Positions 1 through 12,600 of a DNA stretch of 64,000 nt are shown piece by piece; positions within the stretch are counted from its first letter, which is position 1, and each line of letters opens with the position of its first letter. The notes beneath the pieces were generated by a model, which was given only the letters and a program-made list of their open reading frames with translations, did no database searches and was not told where the DNA came from. A program made the translations under genes and the position numbers. The stretch comes from Luscinia megarhynchos (Eukaryota > Chordata > Aves > Passeriformes > Turdidae), in contig CM067568.1 in assembly GCA_034336665.1 (NCBI GenBank), positions 37,304,770 through 37,368,769 on the forward strand, in the 5' to 3' direction.

Positions 1-2261
1 AAGATAGGAGGCTTTTTGCCTCCAAAATACCTATTCTTATGTATCAGAAGACAAAGGCTCAGAAGGTCATCTGTCCTGATATTTGGTCTTTGCCAACAGT
101 CTATGGAGGATCATCAGGCCAGTATAGAGCAAGATGACAAATATATACACCCTGTCCTTCCAGATGTCATAATTCTTAACCTCAGGCTTCTTGTTAATTA
201 TGTCCTTGCTCTCTCCATCTAACTAGGGAGTAAGTTTCACATATGGCACTGCACTTATTTCTTTTTACAGGTTTATTTCCTACCTAGGGCACAACACTTC
301 ATGCTCTGTTTTTTTCCCACTGTTCATCAGAACTGACTGAAAAAAGACGTCTGCTTGGAGAGAGAGTCAGTTTACTTCCATATTCCTCCCTCTCTTACTA
401 TACTTTTTCTGCTGGGAAGTTTTTTTTGCTTGTTTTTCAATTTTTCTTCTTTTTGTTGTTTAATTAGTTTTTGGCCAAGTTAGCTGAATCTGATGAGTGC
501 AGGACTGATGGAATGGGGGAATATGAAACTCTTTTTAAGTAGCCATGAATTAGCATATCTTCTAAAGCTGTAACATGAAATTTCAACCCTAATTACATAC
601 TTCACAAAAAAGTCAACAGCTCATTGCAATGTCCAATCATTTTTCATAATAACAACAGCAAGCAACTTCTGTAATATCGTGCAATTTTATTAACGGAGAA
701 CTTCAGGAATCCTTTAGTCATTCAAATTTGGCCAAGCATTTAGACATTTGAATTAAGTACTGCAGAGCTGATAAGTGAGTACTTTGAAGAACAGGAACTA
801 ATATATCCATGATTTTCATGGTTTGATGCTTCTGACTGAAGATCTTCCTTGATCAGTTGAACTGATGTAAGAGCTCACCTGAAACAGAGCAGGGAGGTTT
901 AGCCCCTCAACGTGTTCCCCACTGAGGGGTCCTGCTGCTTTCTCTCTGATAGTTCTGATGCTCACTGAACTCTTGTGTACCCTGATACAATCCACAAATT
1001 CATGAGAAACTGTACCAATCAGTCTTCCCCCAGGATGATATATTCTATAGACTCATGGCAAACTACAAGGTTCAGTAAGGAGGAGCACTGTTGACAGAGG
1101 GAGACAAGCATCTTGTCTTTTTAGCAACAATGAACGACAGGAATTTTCTGTCTTTTAAAGCTGAAAAATAAATTTCAGTATATTCCTTAATTTCTTAAGA
1201 CATATGCCATACACTGTTACAATGCATTATCTGTATAATAATGGAATTGTTAGCTTTTTTACTTCTTAAATATGTCAAGTTGTTCAGATAATATAAAAAT
1301 CTGGAAGAAAAAGAATGCATCTGAAAAGGAAAAAGATATATTGCTATTTGTTTAAAAATTCACCTTTCAATGACTAAATTAGGAAAGATTTTTACTTACA
1401 TAACATTGTTGCATTATTATATTCCCCTGTGAAGGTAATGTAAGCTTCTTGCATTCGTTTTATTTATTTATTAGTTTTATCTGATGGAACTCGACCTACA
1501 CCTTCAAAAGAATATATTTGAACATAACACTATGAAGCATGTTCAGACAAGATAGGAAAAATGGCAATCATAGAAATAAAGGTTCTTATATATCTTAGAG
1601 ACATAGTAAATAAATACCTATACATCTTTGGCTAGGATGCAGCTTTGCATTACAAGATAACTGACCCAGTAGTCTGCAGCCACTAGAAAACAAATATTTT
1701 TTAATAGCTCAAATTTTTGACACACCATCAAGCTAAATCAATTTTCCCTGCAGTTTTGCAACTGCTAGAACTGCATAAGGGAAATGATGGGACCAAACTA
1801 CAAAGATTAGAAGGGTGTTGGGTGTCAAGGAACCAGGAGCAGGCCTAATTCTTTTAGTGTAAAACCACCCTTTCACCAGATTAAGTGTAACAGCACACTC
1901 TAATGACAGCATGCACACACCTTTAGCATGCAATTTAGGGGCTGTCACTAATAATCTGGGTCTGGGTTGCCCCCTTCTTTGTCCTCATATTACCTGATAC
2001 ATAATTGTGTGGTGAATTAATTCAGAAATCCAAGCTGGTAAAAAAGAAACCCAGCCAGACAATGATCAATTGACAAGTCTTCCACTGAATTTGCTCCCTG
2101 ATATGCACTGTGTGTCAAGGGGGCAAAGAAAGGTAGTGTATGTGTCAAGGGAACACAATTCCAAAAGAATTGAGCTGAAAATATTGTGGAATCATGTTTT
2201 TAAATGAAATATACCTTCCTTGACTTCTTCTTTCTAAAATACAAAATAAGTTTTAAAGATG
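1..2261. other. Unique AT-rich non-coding DNA
   Basis: No coding region, RNA gene or recognisable transposon is visible. All open frames are under about 75 codons and their translations resemble nothing I know. A short exact repeat, TGTGTCAAGGG, occurs twice 30 bases apart (2111 and 2141). The stretch around 890-960 is slightly richer in G and C than its surroundings but shows no coding pattern. Intergenic or intronic sequence is the simplest reading. Confidence 0.7.
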
Positions 2262-2315
2262 GGGTTTTTTTGTTTTGTTGTTGTTGGTTGCTTGCTTGCT
2301 TTTTTTGCTTTTCCT
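2262..2315. repeat. T/G-rich low-complexity tract with TTG and TTGC units
   Basis: The stretch is built of runs of T broken by G, with short TTG repeats and then three tandem TTGC-type units, ending in another T run. It is a small degenerate simple repeat. I see no flanking transposon body that would explain it as a retroposon tail. Confidence 0.7.
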
Positions 2316-2439
2316 TTCCTAATTTGTATTCCATTTAGCAATTTCAAAACTATTTAATTTCACCTGTACAGTTTGTAGATGAGTCACTCAGGAAAAAGTG
2401 CCATGAGACAGCAGAATAACCTAAAGACCTGCTGCTGTT

Positions 2440-3030
2440 TACAGGCACTTTTGTATCCAATTCCCACTTATCTCACTCTCCTACCTCACTCACCCCTTGC
2501 ACTGTCTCTGACAGTGGACTGATTCCTGCACTGCACTGATCCACCCCACTAAAGTGCTAAAGAAAGAAGTGTCCAAAGCTCCTCCTGGGGGAAACCATCT
2601 TGATCTAAGTGGCCACACCTGGCCAGATGGACAGCAGCACATGTAGCCCTTGGAAATACATCTCCCCTCTGTTTCAGAGCCTGACCAGCACCCACAGCAC
2701 CTCTCACCACTCTGCTGCAGGCCTGTAAGGGCAGCCTCTCTACAGGAGCCACACAGGTACTGTTTTGCCCCTGCTACAGATTTAGGGAAATGGATAAAAG
2801 GGTACAGGAAAGGACTATACTTTTGTAGTTACAAGAAATTAGCACTGCTATGGATCAGTAATCCATCACAGAGATATGAGAAAATTGGCAGGGTCACAGC
2901 AGCTCTGAGGCACAACCCCTTCTGTGTGCTGCTCCTCAGCTGGTGCTGTTGAGCTCTGCCCCTGGCTCAGCTCGGGTTGTACAAGCACAATCCAACCCAC
3001 TGCCTTCTCACCAGGGAGTCATCAGCTTAC
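2440..3030. other. Locally GC-richer block without a recognisable gene
   Basis: This block is visibly richer in G and C than the DNA around it, and it has a plus-strand open frame of 100 codons (2650-2952) and a minus-strand one of 67 codons (2549-2752). Neither translation resembles a known family. A CAG/GTACTG junction near 2756 looks like a splice donor, but no partner acceptor or conserved reading frame supports an exon. It could be an untranslated exon, a decayed transposon or plain unique sequence. Confidence 0.3.
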
Positions 3031-3604
3031 TACAACATCGCAGCAGCTAAAAACTTGCAAATATTTCCTTAGCTTTTTGTTGTTTCTTTTTACTCTCTTG
3101 AGAAATAAGTTCAAAAGACATCTTCATTGTGCCAAGATTATTTTGGAGATGGTATTTTACTTGCATCCCACTCAACATGAAGACTCTTGTTTCTCAAAAC
3201 CCCCTCTAGACCTAGAATACACACTGATGCATCTGTTCGTAAAAACATACAGAAAGCACAGTTCATAAAGATATTATCTCTCTTTCTATTTATTTATAGA
3301 TTTACTTGGCACTTACTGGCCTAATGCAGTTATTTTCGGGACATACTTAAATACAGCATTAAGGGCCAACTTCTCTGAGGGAATTATTGGCATTGCTACA
3401 GCTACATTGTGCTTCCAACACATACAGCTTTATTCTCTTGTATCCATAGATTTGAAAAGCTAGCTCAAGTACAAGTAAGAAAAAAGAAATGTAAAGAGAA
3501 GAAAATTTACTTTATGCTTATTGTAAATGATTTGCCACACTTGAACTATCTCTCGGTCATTGCAGTAGATGAACAAATACTAATAAAATAAACATAGGCA
3601 GTTG

Positions 3605-3752
3605 TCTTTTTCTCTTTCTTTTTCTTTCTTTCTCTCTCTCTTTTTCTTCTTTCTCTTCTTTCTTTCTCTTCTTTCTTTCTTTCTTTCTTTCTTTCTTTTC
3701 TTTTCTTTTCTTTTCTTTTCTTTTCTTTTCTTTCTTTTCTTTTCTTTTCTTT

Positions 3753-3851
<99 letters not shown>

Positions 3852-3867
3852 CTCTCTTTTCCTTCTT

Positions 3868-3900
<33 letters not shown>

Positions 3901-3908
3901 TTCTCTTT
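3605..3908. repeat. 304-base polypyrimidine microsatellite (TTTC, TTTTC and TC units)
   Basis: Every base from 3605 to 3908 is C or T. The tract has zones: a mixed CT/TTTC start, a TTTTC zone at about 3694-3754, about 24 units of TTTC at about 3753-3850, and a TC-rich zone at about 3850-3906. Both strands stay open through it, giving meaningless Ser/Phe/Leu-rich (plus) and Lys/Glu/Arg-rich (minus) translations. Long homopurine/homopyrimidine mirror repeats of this kind are known to form triplex (H-DNA) structures and to be unstable in length, so the true allele length may differ from that shown. Confidence 0.98.
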
Positions 3909-6468
3909 GCTTGAATTATTTTAGGCATGTTCCATCCATGGTTAGAAATCAGGCATGACAGTGGTCTAATGCAAAAGTTTTGTCCATGGAGAAATCAGAC
4001 ATGACTACAGTCTACCCCTGAATGTGATCTTAATGCTTTATACCACTGACAAATCATTAACATCTGTTAATAGCTCACCCAGCTGCTTTGTTAGATTGTT
4101 TAAAAAAAATCTTATGTACACCATAGATGTCTCCAACTCATAGTCTAAGTAACCTTTCCCAGCTGCTTAATCCTTATTTAAAATCTTACTTTAAAATACA
4201 CACATTTTTAAACTATCCCATTTCTTTGTCTCCAGACAAAGTAACTGTGCTAACATCTGTTCATTTTCACTCCCCAATTCCCATCTTAAATACTTATTTT
4301 CAGCATGTATTTTTCTTGTAAATAGAATCCCATGTACTTTCTCACCTCCTAGTCCTTCATTTTCTCCTTTCTGCTCTTGCTCTCATTCCACTCTATCCCT
4401 CATGATTTCTTTTGACTGATTATATTTTAAATACAGTATTAATATAGATTATACAGATTATTTTAAGAGCTTCTTTGATTATCTCACACTAATTTAGGCT
4501 TGGGAAAAAGAAAATGGGGGCATGCCATTAATCTACTATGTCTAAAGGGAATAAGCAAACAGAAAGGGGAACAATATACAGTAAAGGGGGTGTAGGTAGT
4601 TGTTAGGGATAAAACTATACAATGGAAATATTGGAACATTAGAAAACACCTACTGGCTGTGAGAAGCAGTAGGCTATGCAGGAGCATTCTGAGGGAGTTA
4701 GAGGGGACTTGTCACTGGGCACATTTTAAAATAGACTGGATAAAAAGTATGGTTTGGGACCAAGGAGCAGGCAGAGGCAAGGAGAGAGGAGAGGGTGAGG
4801 GTGGGGGAAAGTGAAAGGGAGAGGAAGCTGAACTAAGCACTGGGATGGACATTTCTGAGTGCTAGTACAGCAGGGGCAGAATATGACAGACACAGGTTGT
4901 AACACCTCATTTGGGAATGGGCTTTTAAGTGCTGGTTCTACTGCAGTGGTCTAAACAGTACAGCTCTGAATAAAATGCTAGCAGTCCTGGTACCATTCCC
5001 CATTGCCAAGAAATAGCAGAATACTTGAATAGATGTCCCATATCCAAAATAAATAAATCAGATTTATAAATGATGTACAATATAGTTCATATTGCACTGA
5101 GCACCAAGATTTCTAATGTTATTGTTTTCTCACTGCTAAGAGTGTAAGGGGCACTGAGGCAATTTACATAACTCAAAAAAGGTACATTACCATAAGTTAT
5201 AGCAATTCCTTTTTTGACAGCAATGCAATAGCATGTCCTGAGAATGTGAGAGTCCAAACAAATAAAATAATTAAACACATCTCTATTGTATTTAACACAA
5301 TATAACACACTATAATACTACAGGATGTTTTCTGAATGAACATGGCTGTATTTTTCCAATCGGTCAGCCGACCCACATATCCAAAATGTTTCAATATAAA
5401 TTTAATTTTGTTCATGAAAATTTAATCATTGCTTCTGATTCATGTAAATATCCTGTTTATCTTGAGATAGTATAAAGAAACTCCAAGTGCTTCTATACTA
5501 TCTTTAACTTCTTCAGAGAAGAACTAGAGAAACAGACAATAGTACAATGAGTATATTTTAGAGGGTATTTACTCCTAGGTTCTCTTCCTTTTTTTCCTTT
5601 TCCCATTGGGCAGTGTAAAGACAAAAGAATTGTACTCTCATAACTGTAAGGCATGGTATGATTCCTCACCATAACAGTTTTAGAGCTCTTCCATCACATT
5701 TTCCTGTTCTGTTTAGAAGAGGGGTTTTTTTTGTAGTCTCATATTAGAAAAGGGAAGCATTTTCATAAAATTAAGACAATAACAAATGGAAGAAAAAAAT
5801 TAAGAGCTTTCTTGGATTTGAACTGAGAGTGCAAAATGTACAGTCTGTGAAATCACAAAACACAGTCCACACCACTTCTTTGCAACTGCATCATGCAGAC
5901 ACAACTAATCAACTGCAGGTTTTTCCAGTGCTAGAGGACTTAAAAATAATGAAATTTCACTTCCTCTACCAAGGAAGATGCTGTACCACTACAATCAAAT
6001 ATGTCTGTGTACATTTATTTTTTTAAACCATATAAATATATAGATGCAGATTATAGAAGAGAAACCCTCAGGCTCTTGTCATTTTACAAGTTCTGCCCAT
6101 GTAGTTGCCAGTAATGTTTATATGAACTTTGTAAGCACTTTGAAATCCAAACACAGAAAGAATATTGTGTTATGTCATTAGAAAGAAAACAAAATATACA
6201 TTAAAGGGACCTGAAACAAACTGTTCTAGCTCATTGTCCAAACTGGAGAAAAATAAAATAACAGGCAAAAAATTGTTAAGAGAACAAATGGCTGCACATA
6301 TCTTGCAAATGTCCATAGTCAAAAGGATTGTCACTAGCAGGATGGTTAATATTCAATATTATAGTCTTCTTGCATGATTACCATTTACTCCCCAAATCAG
6401 CTGCTCAAGGAATCATCTGTAAGGGCTCACCTAGCAGAGCTGTGCTTGAGGAATGCAAAAGACCTTCT
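3909..6468. other. Unique AT-rich non-coding DNA
   Basis: I see no gene, RNA gene or clear transposon here. Open frames stay below about 75 codons and are not recognisable. The only compositional feature is the polypurine patch near 4.8 kb, listed separately. The sequence is consistent with intergenic or intronic DNA. Confidence 0.7.
4772..4830. repeat. G/A-rich polypurine patch
   Basis: Almost all bases are A or G, in irregular GAG, GGA and GGGT groupings without a fixed unit. It is low-complexity purine-rich DNA, much shorter and less regular than the polypyrimidine tract upstream. Confidence 0.75.
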
Positions 6469-6601
6469 CACAGAATCATGGAATTGTCTGAGCTGGAAGG
6501 GATCCAGGGGGCATCAAGTCCTACTCTTAAGGGAATGGCTGATGCGGGCTCAAACTCGGCATCACTGGCACCACACTCTAATGGGAAGATGCACCAAACC
6601 A
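6469..6601 (-). mobile_element. TguSINE1-like SINE: tRNA-Ile-related head with CR1-type tail
   Basis: The element reads on the minus strand. Its head (about 6601 down to 6536) matches an isoleucine tRNA: the complement of 6568-6581 agrees with the tRNA-Ile D-arm to anticodon-arm sequence at 13 of 14 bases, and GGGCTCAAAC at 6546-6555 corresponds to the T-arm (B box). About 8 bases of the variable/T-arm region are missing. The tail (about 6530 down to 6469) is a CR1 3' end: on the plus strand it reads AGAATCATGGAATTGTCTGA followed by GCTGGAAGGGAT and ATCAAGTCC. A tRNA-Ile head joined to a CR1 tail is the architecture of TguSINE1, a passerine family thought to be moved by CR1 machinery. The copy is diverged and is not a functional tRNA gene. 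The family name comes from memory, not a database search. Confidence 0.8.
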
Positions 6602-9600
6602 GAAGTCTCAAACAAAATTAAATACTGCATCTTGAAGAGATCTAAGGCCACCCCAAGTCAGCTTTGGTCCACCAGCCTTCTAGAAACACAAAACACCCTT
6701 TCCATATCTATCTGATGAGAAATTATACAAAGGAAACCATCATACAGTCTTTCTTTCCCTGGCAGTCTTTTTCTTTTGCTCTCTCTGGTAGACTGTCCAT
6801 TTGCTTCCTTGTCTGAAACCCACCTACTACTGCTTCTCTCAATTCCCCTATGATGGTCTCACCACTTGCTCCTAGCACATAGAGCCATTTCACTTCCTTC
6901 TGGTGTACTCCTGAAGCATGTAAGTAACTATTTAGGCATCTGGACTTGTCTGTTATTTCATATATTCCCCTAAAAAAATCACAAACAAGGAAAGCATTCT
7001 TTAATAGGTAAATAGAGGTTATTGTTCTATCTTGAGCTGAAGGTGGACATGGTTTATTTTGTGGGTGTTAGAAATTCTAGGTTGTTACAGCTCACAGGTG
7101 ACTCAAGAAACTGAGAATCCAGTGAAATGGCACAGATAACATGTAACCCAAAGCACGCTATCATCATGCCATGCTGTCAAATGGAAATTATGATTTTAGG
7201 ATATTTCAGTCTAAAAAAGCATCTTTTATTCATTTAAACAAACTCAAGAGTAGATGGCAGAATGTGTAATCAAAAGTAAAGAAAAGCTTGAGAGGTCTTA
7301 GCAGTCTGATTCGATGATGTAGAAGTTCAGCTTCTATCAAAGAAGGGATAGAAAAATTTTAAAATCAAGAAAAGAATATAGATTGTATACCTTCCAAAAA
7401 TCTACACTGATTTGAAATAGGGGTATCATCAAGCAGTTCTAGTGTTTGATCACAAATAACACAGTATCACATGAGGAGATGATGAAGCCACACGTACACA
7501 ACTCCTTTTATCCCAAAGGATCTTGACACTCTTTATGAAATATACATGTGCTATGCCTATGAATAACAACAACAACAAAAAAAGCACACAGGAACAGAAA
7601 TCACTTTGACCAGCAAATCAGAGCATCTGTTTAGCAGTGTACATCAATACTGTTCTTTAATTCAGGGAAGGATTTAAATTGCAATAGTATATCTAGCAGG
7701 AATTATTAGCCCATGTGCCCTTATTAATTCCTAACAGATTGCACATTGAAGGAAAGAGAAGGGAGAATTACAGAGCACTGGATCACATCCACATCCAAAT
7801 TACTATAAACTGTAAAGTCCTCATTATAAAAAATTTGGATCTGTATGTAAACATCCAAAGTATTTCAATGCTGAAATTCAAATGCCAAAACCAGAGTATA
7901 AGCTGCCATATGCACACAAGCCCTGTGAAAAATTGTGCCAAAGGCCACTGATAATTGAAGGAAATCTAATCCCAGAGAAAAGCCTTGACATTTGGATGAA
8001 ATAAGGACATTAGGCTGAGTTAGTAAGGGATTATTTTTACTTGGTTCTTTTTCTTCAAAATGAAAAAAAAAAACATTTCTCAAGAAACTATCAGTTTCAA
8101 TATATTTTTATACACTTCTTTTATATGACAATGGATGTTGTTCTCTACATATTCAAACAAAACCTTCTGTTTTTCTAGTCCAAAATTACTTAAAAGGCAT
8201 TGAAAAGAAAGAAAGAAAAGGAAGTGAAAACTTCCAAAATCCAAAATTAATTACACGAAGTTTCATTGGCCATAACTCATTGTTTTTCTAAGTCTTCTGA
8301 GAGTTCAACTGTTCATTCCAATACAGAATATTTTGGTATCCTGATAATTTTCCCAGGACAGGAAGACTATTTTCTGCTTAAAACTGTTACGAATCTAACT
8401 GGGGCAGTTTGCATCAAGTACCATGAACTTACCATGGCCTGATGCAAACCAAGTGAACTATGGCCACTTGGAAATGCTAACATTGTGTTAGGACAATGAA
8501 CTCTTCCCTAACCAATGTTTTTCAGAAACAAGCTCCACCTCTGCCCATTCAAACAAAAAAGACCAAAAAATCAAAGAGGAATTAATGATATAAAGGAAGT
8601 AGCTCTTGCAAAATAACAGATGGAATGAGATCGGAAACACATGTAGTAAGCCGAACTCTTTTAATAAGACCAAAATGACAGAATTGGAACAAAGGAACAG
8701 AATGGATAAACATACACACACAAATCAGCAGAACAGTTGCTAACTTGAAATGGGTCTGTAATGCAGATTCCAAACCTCGATTTTGATCCCAAACTATTTT
8801 TTAGATTTGGGCCTTTAGATTCATGATGTTGGTTTAGAACGTCTCAGAAAGATTAGCAAAATTTAAAATCTCCATCCTGATGACACAAAAATTTCCTCCA
8901 TAGTTTCTACAGTGAATTATATGCCTCATATTTTACGTGTTGATGTTGGGGATCACAAACGAGATCAAAAGTCAGTCCATAAGAAGATTCTGATCTAAAG
9001 CTGAACTATGTGAAGAGGTATTACAGGAGAGCCTCCCTGCCAAAGGTGAGAAACAGCTTTAAGAAAAAAAAAAACAGGGATGTTGGATAGGTTGATCATG
9101 AAAACAAGCTATACTTAATAACTTATTCCCCTGACAAATTTAAGTAAAATCTTTCAAAAAATCTCTCCTGAGTCTCCTTTATGCATTGATTTTGAAATTG
9201 CACGCTGATTCCAAAGTGAGACTGCATTGTGAAGGCACAGCTATATTGAAAAATAGAAAAGACTAAAATAAATATGAAATTTAAATATAAATTTAAATAC
9301 AGAGGGAAAAAAATCAAATGGAACTGTCACTATTTGAGTTAACTAAGTACTAAAAAACTGCATGCTGAATATATGTTTAAATTGCTAGGACAAATTACAC
9401 CTAAAATGGAATAGAGAAGTAAATGATTCATCTAATTCCCATAATAATGGGAATTTTCCTGTTCACAGGAATTTCAGGCACATTTTCTTCTCAGATGTTA
9501 TGCATTTTAAAGTTTTTTATGATGTGTTGTTATTTTTTAATCTATTATTTGAAAACACTTAGTCATACATTTCTTCATTCATGTTTTCTATTACATTGTG

Positions 9601-12600
9601 CCATGTAGAAAACTGCTAAAAAAATTACTCGGTAGGTTTCCATTTCCTAACTATATAATACCAAGTCACATCCAAAATGACTATTTCTACACCAATATAT
9701 GTTTCACAGTCCATATGAATACTTGCAAAGGCAATTTTGAGATAGTTTTCAAGAACAGTGGAGTCACTAAAATTCAGCTGTATAAATACTGGTGATAAAG
9801 AAAAAGAGAATGCATGTATATATATAGGGAGTCAATTTATAAAACTAGGGGAAATATAAGCAAAAATTTTATTTCTACTTGTAGTTCTAATTTTCAGTAT
9901 GACCATTGGTTGCAAGCATTTTTTGAGGTGTTAAAATGTAATAGCAAGGAAAATTCTATGTTAGTGGATTTCATTCAAAGTTATGAAGCTCCTGAAAATG
10001 TCATTTTTATGTCTGCAACCCAGTATTAGGGAAATGAAAAGAATAAACAATTTTTTGGCTTTTTTTTCCCCTGAGAATTTAGATTACCTCAGAACATAAC
10101 CTGGAACAGTCAGAGAGACCACAGCAGCATCCTCCAGTTACTAGTTAGGATTGCTTGTCTGATTCCTCAGATGCAATTAGCTTTCCCATGACTTTATACA
10201 GCTCCCTCTAATATTCCCTTTCTCTCACCAGCTATGCACCTGTATGCTTCTGCATAAACACTAATTATCCAACAATAGAACTTTATTAAATTCTGAGTTT
10301 TGTGAATTTGATTGAGCCAAATTTAGCCACACTAGGACACAAAGGATAAACTCTACCTGGAAAACCACTTTACTATTTTTAATTTTAAAGTATTTTGTAT
10401 GGCAATGTCTTGTTCTATGTGTCATGACCTGGTATGTAATTTTGTCATCTTTTGGAAGTCTCATGGATGAAAACAACATCACAGCCTGCATTATGCTTAA
10501 GACACAAAAAAGGTACAAAGTAAACAAACCCAATTCTTCATCCAGCCTAAGACACTTTTCTCCTCCCTCACTTTCTAGCAAAGAAAGATCATCTAGAAAT
10601 CTTAATTAAAAATAGACCTTGACTGTGTCTGTACCGAAGACCTCTGGCTACTGCTGTCTCTTCTCATACACAGGCACACAAAAAACTTACCAGACTTTGC
10701 ATTTTCTGGGAGGACAAGAACAGAGGTTCAGTACTTTATTTAACAGCTAAGTTAATCATAAGGATAACTGATATATAAAATAGCTATTTGAGACTGTTCT
10801 ATAAAAAAAATTTTAAAATTCAGCACATATTTTTAAAAATAATATCGTATTAGAAACTATTCTACTAGTTCCATCTTGCAAATGAGAAAAGACCTTAATT
10901 TCAAAGAATGAGCGGGATTCATGAAGCTAAAATCATGTATCATAGTTATCTTCATCTATCTAGCACAGAAATTTCTTAGAGTAGTGATCTTTGGTGCTCT
11001 AGCAGTGAAAAAAAATAAAATTATTTTCAGATGTACTCTTAGGAAAAAGCACTTCATTAAGCATTTGGATTCTCTATGGTTTATAAGCATGTACTTATAT
11101 ACTGTTTCTCCCTTGATGTGAGCAGATAAACAAATCTAGCATTGTTACTGTAGAATAATAGAAAATTGCTAAACAGAGAAAAGATATTGCAAAATGTCAT
11201 AAAGAAGCCAAACCATTTACCAGGGTTTCAAAATAGTCTTTGACAGAAACCTTATTTTCTCCAATTTTTTATTAAAAACATACACATACACAAAATATCA
11301 GTGAAGCACTAAGCCACCAGTCCACTAGATGAGAGCCTCTGATATCTTCCCTAAACTCCTTCAGAGCAGTAACTTAGATCAATGAGATTACAACAATTTG
11401 AAATGGCCACAGAACTCTTTTCACCAAACACACTTCCAGGAAAAAAGGTAAGAAATTCAAAACACCATAAGAATTAGGCAACAAATGGTGCTTTCATATA
11501 TCCTTTCACCTAACCAAAAGGAAGAAAACCCTAAACCAATCACCAAAACTGAAATAGCTGGAAGTGATTAGGAAACAGTGGATTATCAATACCATGTTGG
11601 GAAAGATTTAGTACACAACAGCACAACAGCAACCATTGGAAAACATTCTATGTCCAAAGTTCAGAATTAAAACCAATGTTTCATTTGAACTTTCAAGGCC
11701 ATCAAAGAATTAATCTGCTATAGTAAATTGGGACCATTACAAAATGAAAGGAAGAAGCATGATGTTAGAAACATAGAAAAAAAATGATGGATGAGATCAA
11801 AGGGTATTCTATTCTTGGTTTTGTCATTTGCTTTCAAAATGTAAGTATTTTCAACTACTACCATCTGCTGAGATCTGCAGAAAAGTTACTGCAAAATCTG
11901 TGTAATATCTCTGAATACAGCATCTGCAACAACAAGCTAGAAAAACTATCACTTGGGTGCTGCCCACTTCTGCAAAAGCTCCAGGTCTGTCAGTGGAAAA
12001 GTTAACTCAATGGAAGTTTCTTCAAATTAAGAAATTTGTTTAATGGATTTTTTATTTGATTCAGCCCCTCAGTTTTACTCTTATCGATAATCTGATTTCT
12101 TTTGCACAGCTACTGTTTTTGCTATTTTCCTACTTCTTTCTTTCTTCTAAAAATTCCACTGTTTATGGATGCACATTTCACATTTAATGGTTTCCTAATT
12201 TTTACTACTTTTTGTTGTGTTTTTAAAGATCGTTACAGCTCCACAAACATCCCCATACACTCTTTAATGCTTTACATTCCCAGATCTCAGATCTGAAAAG
12301 CCTTTTCACTACTACAAGTGTGTAAAACTCAGTAAAATCTCAAAGAGATATGGGGAAATCTGACCTTGTGTTCTGAGAGTCCACTATGTGATTCTTATCA
12401 GAAAACTGAAAATACATCTGTTGACTGCCAGTACAGATGTGCAATTAATGCATTTTCTGACACATGATACGTGGCTTACACTAAATTACAAATGATCTGT
12501 GTTCTTTCTTCAAAAGAAGATGACTTCTAGTTCAGTACAAAGAGAAAAATGGAGAAAAGTCAAACCAAAGGTTGAAAGCAATAGGTGAATTATAGCACAA

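Noticed and set aside
2111..2151. Repeated TGTGTCAAGGG, 30 bases apart
   Set aside because: Only two exact copies with no array or palindrome; too little to call a repeat family or regulatory element.
3557..3958. Long open frames on both strands (Ser/Phe/Leu-rich and Lys/Glu/Arg-rich)
   Set aside because: They lie over the polypyrimidine microsatellite, whose repeat units cannot form stop codons; there is no real protein.
6536..6601. Possible tRNA-Ile gene on the minus strand
   Set aside because: The T-arm region has an 8-base loss, the acceptor stem is not intact, and a CR1 tail is attached; it is a SINE head, not a tRNA gene.
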